Shown: positions 17,428-26,068 of the stretch, piece by piece
Layout: each line of letters opens with the position of its first letter
How positions within the stretch are numbered: position 1 is the stretch's first letter
Assembly (NCBI GenBank): GCA_945872165.1
Contig: CAMBYS010000003.1
Coordinates: forward strand, 1-34,773
Length of the DNA: 34,773 nt
Direction of reading: 5' to 3'
DNA from: an uncultured Clostridia bacterium
Lineage (GTDB): Bacteria; Bacillota; Clostridia; Oscillospirales; Butyricicoccaceae
The notes under the pieces: model-generated
Seen by the model: only the letters and a program-made list of their open reading frames with translations
Database searches by the model: none
What the model was told of the DNA's origin: nothing
Program-made: the position numbers and the translations under genes

Positions 17428-18321
17428 TCAGTCCTGTGCGCCCGATTCCTCCGGCTCCATCACAGCGGCTTCTTCCCTGCTGAAGCATACGCTGATGGCA
17501 TCCGGGCCGGTATGGGCACCGATGACCTCATTGAGTACAATTAATTCCACATGCTTCAGCCCGGCATGCCGGAGCAGTGCTTTTGCTAATTCCTCTGCCT
17601 CTTCCCGGCAGTCTCCATGGCTGATATATACCTCACCGCCTGCGGGAAGCCGGGCTGTCAACTGGCGTTCCAACAATTCCAGCGCTTTTTTACGCCCACG
17701 AATCTTTTTGCCCGGTACCAATACACCTGCTTCCATCTGCATCAGCTGGCATGCAGTTCCCCGGGCTCCGAACAGGGAATGCTGTGGCTCTATGTCTCCA
17801 TTGCGCTGCAAATATTTAGGGTCATCCACCAGAACATACTGAACAATCTGATTCCGAAAGGCTTCCGCCCACTCTGCCAGCTGTTCTGCTGTCATTCCTT
17901 CCGCCTTATGCCGGACTGCTTCCCGCACCAGCAGGGCCTGTCCGCCGGAAACCGCAAGGGTATCCACACAATAGATTTCATTGTCATATCGTTTCCGCAG
18001 CTCTTCTGCCGCCCCGCAGGCAGTCTGATACTGCGTACTCAGCCGGGAAGACAGTCCAAAATAGACCACATCCCGTCTGGATTTTAAAATCCCCTCAAAA
18101 ACACTGGTAAACGCCGTCTGATCTGCAGGTGCGGTGGTAATAATGGTGCCATTGCGCAGCTGCTGATAAAACTCTGAAAAGGATACAGTTCTGCCGAAAT
18201 CATCCTCCGCGGTATCCCAGCCCTCAACCGTGAATCGGAGCGGTACCGTACAGATACCGTTCTGAAACAGAAATGCCTCTTCCAGATCGGGTACGGAATC
18301 CGTGACAATAACATATCCCAT
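17428..18321 (-). CDS. DegV family protein (fatty-acid-binding fold)
   Basis: MGYVIVTDSVPDLEEAF...TTAPADQTAFTSVFEGILKSRRDVVYFGLSSRLSTQYQTA...CVDTLAVSGGQALLV...KIRGRKKALELL...HGDCREEAEELAK. Confidence 0.92.
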   Translation of the reverse strand: MGYVIVTDSVPDLEEAFLFQNGICTVPLRFTVEGWDTAEDDFGRTVSFSEFYQQLRNGTIITTAPADQTAFTSVFEGILKSRRDVVYFGLSSRLSTQYQTACGAAEELRKRYDNEIYCVDTLAVSGGQALLVREAVRHKAEGMTAEQLAEWAEAFRNQIVQYVLVDDPKYLQRNGDIEPQHSLFGARGTACQLMQMEAGVLVPGKKIRGRKKALELLERQLTARLPAGGEVYISHGDCREEAEELAKALLRHAGLKHVELIVLNEVIGAHTGPDAISVCFSREEAAVMEPEESGAQD

Positions 18322-18339
18322 AATTTTGCTCCCTCCGCG

Positions 18340-18708
18340 TCAGTCTGCCGGAATAATTTCAATCCAGTAATTATCCGGATCATGGATAAAATAGATGCCC
18401 ATTGCCGGGTTTTCAAAGCAGATACAGCCCATCTCCTGATGCTTGGCGTGTGCTGCCTCAAAGTCATCCACCCGCATTGCCAGATGGAATTCATTTTCAC
18501 CCAGATCATATGCCTGGGGATGTTCCTTCAGCCAGGTCAGCTCCAACAGATGCGGTGTCGCTGCATCACCCAGAAAGACAATGGTAAAGTCACCGCTTTC
18601 CGGCTGAATGCGGCGTGTTTCCACCAAACCCAGCGCTTCCTGATAAAATGCGATGGATTGTTCCAGATTGGTGACATTAAAGTTATTATGTGCAAATGTG
18701 AATTTCAT
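18340..18708 (-). CDS. VOC family protein (lactoylglutathione lyase-like)
   Basis: MKFTFAHNNFNVTNLEQSIAFYQEALGLVETRRI...FTIVFLGDAATPHLLELTW...HLAMRVDDFEAAHAKHQEMG...IYFIHDPDNYWIEIIPAD. Confidence 0.93.
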   Translation of the reverse strand: MKFTFAHNNFNVTNLEQSIAFYQEALGLVETRRIQPESGDFTIVFLGDAATPHLLELTWLKEHPQAYDLGENEFHLAMRVDDFEAAHAKHQEMGCICFENPAMGIYFIHDPDNYWIEIIPAD

Positions 18709-18893
18709 TGGATATATCCTCCTTCAACCGTCAGGTTTCGATGATTAATTCTATTATACGTGGAATGGCATACTTTCGCAATGGCTGGAGGGATAAAATA
18801 TTCCGTAAAAAATCCCTCCCACGGCAGCGCTGCAGGAAGGATTGTTGGTTGTTTTGTCATAAACCGCCTTTGTCCGGGAATCTGTGAAGGCAA

Positions 18894-18922
18894 TTGACAA
18901 ATGCATAAAATACGGATATACT
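18894..18922 (+). promoter_or_regulatory. Consensus promoter of the antisense (antitoxin) RNA
   Basis: TTGACA (18894-18899), 17-nt spacer, TATACT (18917-18922). Confidence 0.85.
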
Positions 18923-18928
18923 GAGAAT

Positions 18929-19022
18929 AGAAAAAGGGCACTACCGATAGACGGTTGCCCTAATACGATTTACTTTAAGAAGTAACCGCTAGTTTACCAG
19001 GCTGGGCGGTTACTTCTTTTTT
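18929..19022 (+). ncRNA. Candidate type I antitoxin antisense RNA (about 93 nt)
   Basis: Starts about 7 nt after TATACT and ends in an intrinsic terminator AGAAGTAACCGC (18978-18989) / GCGGTTACTTCT (19006-19017) plus TTTTT. Antisense to the 3' end of the toxin ORF and its 3' UTR. Confidence 0.75.
18931..18961 (-). terminator. Toxin mRNA terminator, also the 5' hairpin of the antisense RNA
   Basis: Minus strand AGGGCA-ACCG-TCTAT-CGGT-AG-TGCCCTTTTT. Confidence 0.75.
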
Positions 19023-19096
19023 ATTAACTCTATAAGTAGGGTAACGATCATACTCATTACCGTCAAAACAATCATGATAATCTCATAATCACTCAT
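19010..19096 (-). CDS. Putative type I toxin, 28-aa holin-like membrane peptide
   Basis: MSDYEIIMIVLTVMSMIVTLLIELIKKK: short hydrophobic helix with basic tail, resembling 'putative holin-like toxin' peptides. SD AAGGAGG 8 nt upstream of ATG. Confidence 0.8.
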   Translation of the reverse strand: MSDYEIIMIVLTVMSMIVTLLIELIKKK

Positions 19097-19189
19097 AGGG
19101 CAGCCCTCCTTCCTGAACGTCAGAGGGCAAAAGAAGCTGCCCTCTGTCAGAAGGGACAACCGCCTACCGTTATTGGTAGTGCCAGGTAC

Positions 19190-19218
19190 AGCATACCATA
19201 TCAAATCCTGCATTTCAA
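19190..19218 (-). promoter_or_regulatory. Promoter of the toxin mRNA
   Basis: Minus strand -35 TTGAAA (19213-19218), 17-nt spacer, -10 TATGCT (19190-19195). Confidence 0.8.
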
Positions 19219-19220
19219 CA

Positions 19221-19253
19221 AAAAATCCCCGAATCCAAACGGAAACGGGGATT
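19221..19253 (-). terminator. Intrinsic terminator of gdhA
   Basis: Minus strand AATCCCCG...CGGGGATT followed by a T-run. Confidence 0.8.
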
Positions 19254-19298
19254 TTATTTATATAGTTGGTATGGTTTTAAAGGCTATTATGAGAATGA

Positions 19299-20669
<1,371 letters not shown>

Positions 20670-21130
20670 TTAATCACATCTTCGGTTAATAATCATACCA
20701 CAAGTTTGGCAATTTGAAAATACAAAAATTGCAAAATTCATAATTTTTTTCTAAATGACTATTTTTTCGAGTTTATTCCTTCTTATTTTTGATTACTATT
20801 TCCTCATTTTTCATGAAAAAAGACGGAATATCCTGCAAAACTCTCTTTTATGCAGTCAATTATGCCCGTTTTATCATTTTTGCACATTTTCCTGCAAAAC
20901 CATAAATTTACCACTTTTTAAGTATAATCATGCTGTTTTTAACCCACACTGTAACATTATTTCCCATACTTTTCCCCTTTTTTAACAACCGTTTTGCAGG
21001 AAATAAACGTTTGTGCTGCAAATCCTTGTTTCGCCCTGTTTCCCGCCCCTTCCCCCTTCATTGACTTTTCCGGCGCAAATGGGTATCATGGAATAGACGA
21101 TACACGTTACGCTGGAAAGGAGGTTTCCGG

Positions 21131-22693
21131 ATGAAAAAAACAGAAATCGCGCAGGAAGCCCGACGCCGTGTGAGAAAATCCCTGTTCAGCTTCCTGTTCA
21201 ACCGTTTGACGATCAGTGCCTTTTTGGTTCTGCTGCAGTTTGCTGTGCTGCTGTATGTCCTGTTAGAACTACAGGGCCGTATGCTCCATATCTATCAGGC
21301 GTTGCAAATCATCAGCATTCTGGTCATTATCTGGCTGATCCGTAAACCGGATAATCCTGCCTATAAAATTCCATGGATTATCATTATCCTTGCCTTTGCC
21401 CCCTTCGGTACATTGTTTTACCTGTTCTGGGGCAATACACCATTTAACCGTGCCCGGCTGGTGAAAATCAAGCCCCTTCATATCGACCGGTTTGAACAGT
21501 TCTGTGCTTCCGATACCCGCAGCCTGTGCACCAGCCTGCCCCGCTTCCGGCGCAACTGTGAATATCTGCAGAATATCGCAGATATGCCCGCCTGGAAAAA
21601 TACTTCCTCAGAATTTTTTTCACTGGGAGAATATATGTTCCACTCCATGCTGCTGGAACTGAAAAAGGCAGAACGCTTTATCTTTATGGAATATTTCATC
21701 ATTGAACCAGGTATGATGTGGGATTCCATTCTGGAAATCCTGAAGGAAAAAGCAGCTGCCGGTGTGGAAGTCCGGGTTATGTATGATGATGTAGGCTGCA
21801 TGTCTACCCTTCCCATGGGATACCATAAAAAACTGGAAGCTATGGGCATTCAGGTTGTCCGCTTCAACCGCTTCCTGCCTACCCTCAACACATATCTGAA
21901 TTATCGTGACCACCGGAAAATCTGTGTGATTGACGGAAATGTGGGATATACCGGCGGTATCAATCTGGCAGATGAATATATCAATGAAAAGGAACGCTTT
22001 GGACATTGGAAAGACAGTGCTGTCAAGCTGACCGGCAGTGGTGTTGTCAATCTGACCGCTCTGTTTTTACAGCTGTGGGATTTCTCCGTTGGCACGGAGA
22101 CCGATGACATTTCCCATTATGCTCCCACGGTACTGGCTCCCAGTGACGGCTATGTACAGGCCTTTGCAGATTCTCCGCTGGATAACTTCAATGTCAGTGA
22201 AATTGTATTCATGAATATCATTTCCAGCGCAACTCGCAGTGTATATATCACTACGCCTTATCTGACACTGGATAATGAAATGATTACCGCACTGTGTACC
22301 GCTGCTCAGTCAGGCATTGATGTGCGTATTGTCACCCCCGGTATTCCGGATAAAAAAACCGTTTTTGCCGTGACCCGTTCCTATTATCGTCAGCTCATTG
22401 AAGCCGGTGTACGGATTTATGAATATACCCCCGGTTTCCTGCATGAAAAAATGATTGTAGCCGATCATGACATTGCCGTTGTGGGTACCATCAACATGGA
22501 TTTCCGCAGCTTTTATCTGCATTTTGAATGCGGCACAGTATTCTACCGTTCCTCTGTGGTAGATAAAGTCCGTGATGATATTTTGGAAACCATCGGCAAA
22601 TCCCATGAAATTGACAAACAATGGCTTGACAGCTATCCCTGGATCAAATCCATCGGTGCCTCTCTGCTGTCCCTATTCGCCCCGCTGTTATAA
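21131..22693 (+). CDS. cls: Cardiolipin synthase
   Basis: PLDNF_C/TM N-terminus and two HKD-type motifs: YRDHRKICVIDGNVGYTGGINLADEYI and LHEKMIVADHDIAVVGTINMDFRSF. Confidence 0.95.
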   Translation: MKKTEIAQEARRRVRKSLFSFLFNRLTISAFLVLLQFAVLLYVLLELQGRMLHIYQALQIISILVIIWLIRKPDNPAYKIPWIIIILAFAPFGTLFYLFWGNTPFNRARLVKIKPLHIDRFEQFCASDTRSLCTSLPRFRRNCEYLQNIADMPAWKNTSSEFFSLGEYMFHSMLLELKKAERFIFMEYFIIEPGMMWDSILEILKEKAAAGVEVRVMYDDVGCMSTLPMGYHKKLEAMGIQVVRFNRFLPTLNTYLNYRDHRKICVIDGNVGYTGGINLADEYINEKERFGHWKDSAVKLTGSGVVNLTALFLQLWDFSVGTETDDISHYAPTVLAPSDGYVQAFADSPLDNFNVSEIVFMNIISSATRSVYITTPYLTLDNEMITALCTAAQSGIDVRIVTPGIPDKKTVFAVTRSYYRQLIEAGVRIYEYTPGFLHEKMIVADHDIAVVGTINMDFRSFYLHFECGTVFYRSSVVDKVRDDILETIGKSHEIDKQWLDSYPWIKSIGASLLSLFAPLL

Positions 22694-22707
22694 CACAGCA
22701 ATCCGGC

Positions 22708-22740
22708 AGTGAAAGGAAATGTATCCTTTCACTGCTTTTT
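22708..22740 (+). terminator. Intrinsic terminator of cls
   Basis: CAGTGAAAGGA-AATGTA-TCCTTTCACTG followed by CTTTTT. Confidence 0.85.
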
Positions 22741-22962
22741 GGTTGGGTTCCTGTCGGGTTCATCCTCTTCAAACCGGAACAGTTCATTTGGTGTACATTC
22801 CAACAGCTGGCAAATCGCTTCAATGTTCTCATACCGGATGGAAGCAGTCTGATTGTTGACCATTTTATTAAAATTCTGATAGCTCATTCCCAGCTGCTTA
22901 TACAGCCAGTATTTCGTATGTCCCCGCTGCTGCAGCAGCTCCAGTACATTCAGCCGGACCAT
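22729..22962 (-). CDS. XRE/Cro-CI family helix-turn-helix regulator
   Basis: MVRLNVLELLQQRGHTKYWLYKQLGMSYQNFNKMVNNQTASIRYENIEAICQLLECTPNELFRFEEDE; GGGAGG RBS. Confidence 0.9.
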   Translation of the reverse strand: MVRLNVLELLQQRGHTKYWLYKQLGMSYQNFNKMVNNQTASIRYENIEAICQLLECTPNELFRFEEDEPDRNPTKKQ

Positions 22963-22977
22963 AGAACAATCCCTCCC

Positions 22978-23003
22978 ACTATCTAATGTTTCCATTAGAT
23001 AGT
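22978..23003. promoter_or_regulatory. Perfect inverted repeat upstream of the XRE gene, candidate operator
   Basis: ACTATCTAATG-TTTC-CATTAGATAGT, 11-bp perfect arms. Confidence 0.75.
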
Positions 23004-23018
23004 AAAGGAATCCCTTCA

Positions 23019-23047
23019 TTGACATATAGATTTTCGCATTATATAAT
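23019..23047 (+). promoter_or_regulatory. Consensus plus-strand promoter with no recognised downstream gene
   Basis: TTGACA (23019-23024), 17-nt spacer, TATAAT (23042-23047). Confidence 0.75.
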
Positions 23048-23143
23048 GTAAACATGAGATATGCTTCATTCTGTCATAATGGCAGAAATGATGCAGCAAT
23101 TGGGGATGCCGCACATCGGTTATATGAGACAGCCTTTTGGGGA

Positions 23144-23190
23144 CAAAAAAACAGCAGCGAGAGGAACATGCTTTCACCCGCTGCTGTTCT
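23144..23190 (-). terminator. Terminator of the KPVIYLYP protein gene
   Basis: ACAGCAGCG (23151-23159) / CGCTGCTGT (23179-23187); minus side followed by TTTTTTT, plus side by a weaker TCTGTTTT. Confidence 0.75.
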
Positions 23191-23193
23191 GTT

Positions 23194-23841
23194 TTATCTT
23201 ACCTCTGTGCCGCCCCATTCCACAACAGTAAAGCCTGTGCGCTCTACATATTCCAGCTCCGGCGCTTCCACCTCCACCGGTTCCTCCAGAGCCTGATATG
23301 CCATAAACACCCGCAGAATGCTGTCCGGTTCCGGTGTGATGTCCAGTCTGGCACTGCTGGTATAGGCATCCGTCTGGAAGGTAATCAGGTTGTATGGATT
23401 GTCCTGCATTTTGGGCAGCCAGTACACAATGAACTCATTGTATTCCCTGGGTTTCAGTCCCATCCGGCTGAGTGTTGTCTGCAAAAAGTCTGCTGTATCG
23501 GTTCCCTTTACCACAAATCCCCTGCTCATGTCATAATCGGAATCGCTTTTACCTTCCCAGAACAGGTAGGAATAGATTTTCCCATCCCCAGCCACCAGCG
23601 TACCATCCGGCTGTGCGGTTACCAGCCAGCCGTTATCATAGGCAGGATAGGTACAGGTCAGTTCGCCGTCATACTCCAGCTTTACATTGACCTCGGTTTC
23701 TTCCTCTGGATACAGGTAAATAACAGGTTTGGCGGAAACAGATGCTTCCTCTATGCTGCTGTTCTGTAACGTCAGAATCAAATATATAACCGCAATGCAG
23801 GCTATAATGAGTGCAATCACTTTCATGATTTTCTTTTTCAC
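23194..23841 (-). CDS. Conserved membrane-anchored protein of unknown function (KPVIYLYP...WGGTE family)
   Basis: N-terminal TM then AKPVIYLYPEEETEVNVKLEYDGELTCTYPAYDNGW...LFWEG...EYNEFIVYWLPKMQDNPYNLITFQ...TVVEWGGTEVR; complete ORF with terminator. Confidence 0.8.
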   Translation of the reverse strand: MKKKIMKVIALIIACIAVIYLILTLQNSSIEEASVSAKPVIYLYPEEETEVNVKLEYDGELTCTYPAYDNGWLVTAQPDGTLVAGDGKIYSYLFWEGKSDSDYDMSRGFVVKGTDTADFLQTTLSRMGLKPREYNEFIVYWLPKMQDNPYNLITFQTDAYTSSARLDITPEPDSILRVFMAYQALEEPVEVEAPELEYVERTGFTVVEWGGTEVR

Positions 23842-23932
23842 AGATATCGCCTCCCTGTTATGGATGTTTTCATTATATCATGTTACAAACAAAATCAACA
23901 GCAACAGTATGGAAACAATCAGATAACAGAAA

Positions 23933-23962
23933 AAGCGTGCCGGAACGATACCGACACGCTTT
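23933..23962 (-). terminator. Intrinsic terminator of the malic enzyme gene
   Basis: Minus strand AAAGCGTGTCGGTATCGTTCCGGCACGCTTTTTC. Confidence 0.75.
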
Positions 23963-23984
23963 CTCTATCCTAATTCAGCTAAAA

Positions 23985-25157
23985 TCAGATTCTTGCAACG
24001 CCGCTCTTGCGTGCAGCCTCTGCCACAGCAGTTGCAACCGCATCGCGTACACGGGGATCAAACGGCTTGGGCATGATGTTCTCCGCGCTCAACTCCTCAT
24101 CCGAAATCAGATTTGCCAGTGCATAAGCAGCTGCAATCTTCATGTCCTCATTGATATCAGAGGCACGAACATCCAGTGCACCGCGGAATACGCCCGGGAA
24201 TGCCAGCACATTGTTGATCTGGTTCGGATAATCCGAACGGCCGGTACCAACAACAGCTGCACCGCCGCGCTTTGCTTCCTCCGGCATGATTTCCGGAACC
24301 GGATTTGCCATAGCAAATACCATCGGATCCTTTGCCATGGTACGAACCATATCTGCTGTCAGGACATTCGGCGCAGACATGCCAAAGAAGATATCTGCCC
24401 CCGGCAGAACCTCTGCCAATGTACCCTGTTTGTTTTCCGGATTGGTAATGGTAGCCATGTATGCCTGTTCAGAATTCATCTGCTCACATCCTTCATACAG
24501 TGCGCCGAATTTGTCACACATGATGACATTCTTCAGGCCCATGCTAACCAGCAGCTTGGTCACTGCAATAGCAGCTGCACCGGCGCCATTGACAACCATT
24601 TTGATTTCCGACAGTTTGCGTCCGGTCAGACGGCAGGCATTAATCATAGCAGCTGCACAGCAAATTGCTGTACCATGCTGGTCATCATGGAATACCGGAA
24701 TATCACAGCGTTCCTTCAGCTTGCGTTCAATTTCAAAACAGCGCGGAGCGGAAATATCCTCCAGATTGATACCGCCAAAGGAACCGGCAATCAGGGCAAC
24801 GGTATTGACAAATTCATCTACATCCTTGGTACGGACACAGAGCGGGAATGCATCCACATCACCAAATTCCTTGAACAGGGCACACTTGCCTTCCATAACC
24901 GGCATGCCTGCCTCCGGTCCGATATCACCCAGACCCAGTACAGCAGAACCATCGGTAATCACGGCTACCAGATTATGCCGACGGGTATATACATAGCTCA
25001 GGTCCACATCATCCTTGATTTTCAGGCACGGCTGTGCAACACCGGGAGTATATGCAATGGACAATGCATCTGCATCCTCTACCTTGCAGCGGGAAATGAC
25101 TTCGATTTTGCCCTTCCAGTCACGGTGGGCCTGTAATGCTCTTTCTTTCTGATCCAT
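23985..25157 (-). CDS. NAD(P)-dependent malic enzyme
   Basis: KGKIEVISRCKVEDADALSIAYTPGVAQPCLKI...RRHNLVAVITDGSAVLGLGDIGPEAGMPVMEGKCALFKEF...VFHDDQHGTAICCAAAMINA. Confidence 0.95.
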   Translation of the reverse strand: MDQKERALQAHRDWKGKIEVISRCKVEDADALSIAYTPGVAQPCLKIKDDVDLSYVYTRRHNLVAVITDGSAVLGLGDIGPEAGMPVMEGKCALFKEFGDVDAFPLCVRTKDVDEFVNTVALIAGSFGGINLEDISAPRCFEIERKLKERCDIPVFHDDQHGTAICCAAAMINACRLTGRKLSEIKMVVNGAGAAAIAVTKLLVSMGLKNVIMCDKFGALYEGCEQMNSEQAYMATITNPENKQGTLAEVLPGADIFFGMSAPNVLTADMVRTMAKDPMVFAMANPVPEIMPEEAKRGGAAVVGTGRSDYPNQINNVLAFPGVFRGALDVRASDINEDMKIAAAYALANLISDEELSAENIMPKPFDPRVRDAVATAVAEAARKSGVARI

Positions 25158-25453
25158 GATGACCTCCACTGATACATATTTTCTAATTCTATTATTGTAC
25201 CACTACACCGTGCTAAACACAAATGCTATTTTTTCAAAGCAGGCAATTTCTCTCCTTTGTCATCTGTTACAGTTTGTTTACAATTCTTTCATAAACTATT
25301 TACGCGAACAGGAATAAATCTTCATATTTTTTCCGTATAATCATATCATCATAAAGGAAAGCAGTTTGATCTGTATTTTCTTTATCCATGAAATCGCACT
25401 TTCTTTTGTTTTTATACCTATCTTTCTACCCCCTTTCTACCGCAGACTCTCCT

Positions 25454-25492
25454 GAGCCGGACAAGCAACCGCTTGTCCGGCTCAACTTTTTT
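25454..25492 (+). terminator. Orphan plus-strand intrinsic terminator
   Basis: GAGCCGGACAAGC-AACC-GCTTGTCCGGCTC (13-bp perfect stem) then AACTTTTTT; no T-run on the minus strand. Confidence 0.85.
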
Positions 25493-25553
25493 ATGCTTTT
25501 CCATGATACGATTGATACGCAAAGCACAAACATTGGATGTTGAAACGCAGCTT

Positions 25554-25803
25554 TTTCGTATCAATTGAAACCGCTGCACGAAAAAGAAAAATAGCTGCTA
25601 CTCCCTCAGTCACCTTCGGTGACAGCTCCCTCCTCTGAGGGAGCCTTTACATCATACCGTCCATTTTGCCGTAAGAGATAACAATGAAACGATCCACACA
25701 AAAAAGCCTCCCTCTTGGAGGGAGGTGGATTTGTCCGAAGGACAAAGACGGAGGGAGTTGAACCGCAAATCTTTCGTATCAATTGAAACCACTGCACGAA
25801 AAA
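25554..25803. repeat. Composite repeat: two palindromic (REP/MITE-like) units between 32-bp direct repeats
   Basis: Direct repeats TTTCGTATCAATTGAAACC[G/A]CTGCACGAAAAA at 25554-25585 and 25772-25803 (one mismatch). Palindromic units at 25601-25643 and 25704-25760. Confidence 0.8.
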
Positions 25804-25832
25804 AAAGCAGCCGATTCTCTCGACTGCTTACA

Positions 25833-25908
25833 TGGAGCGGATGACGAGGCTCGAACTCGCTACCTCCACCTTGGCAAGGTGGCGCTCTACCAGATGAGCT
25901 ACATCCGC
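25833..25908 (-). tRNA. tRNA-Gly (anticodon GCC)
   Basis: Minus strand GCGGATGTAGCTCATCTGGTAGAGCGCCACCTTGCCAAGGTGGAGGTAGCGAGTTCGAGCCTCGTCATCCGCTCCA; cloverleaf arms pair, CCA encoded. Confidence 0.97.
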
Positions 25909-25940
25909 ATTTCGTTGTCTCTGTCCTAACGACGATATTT

Positions 25941-25969
25941 ATTATACGCATCTTACCGCCATTTGTCAA
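25941..25969 (-). promoter_or_regulatory. Promoter of tRNA-Gly
   Basis: Minus strand TTGACA (25964-25969), 17-nt spacer, TATAAT (25941-25946). Confidence 0.9.
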
Positions 25970-26008
25970 CACTATTTTTATGTTTTTTTAAAAAACTTTT
26001 TCCTATAA

Positions 26009-26050
26009 AAAACGCCGGCACAGCTTCCCCACTCCTGAAGCCGTACCGGC
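26009..26050 (-). terminator. Intrinsic terminator of the HAD phosphatase gene
   Basis: Minus strand GCCGGTACGGCTTCAGGAGTGGGGAAGCTGTGCCGGCGTTTTTT. Confidence 0.75.
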
Positions 26051-26068
26051 AGATATAAGCAATTTGTT

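Noticed and set aside
23055-23296. 80-aa plus ORF starting next to the orphan promoter
   Set aside because: Leaderless, no RBS, runs through a terminator hairpin and antisense to another gene; a noncoding RNA is more likely.
23880-25136. 418-aa plus-strand ORF antisense to malic enzyme
   Set aside because: Shadow ORF; no domain-like sequence.
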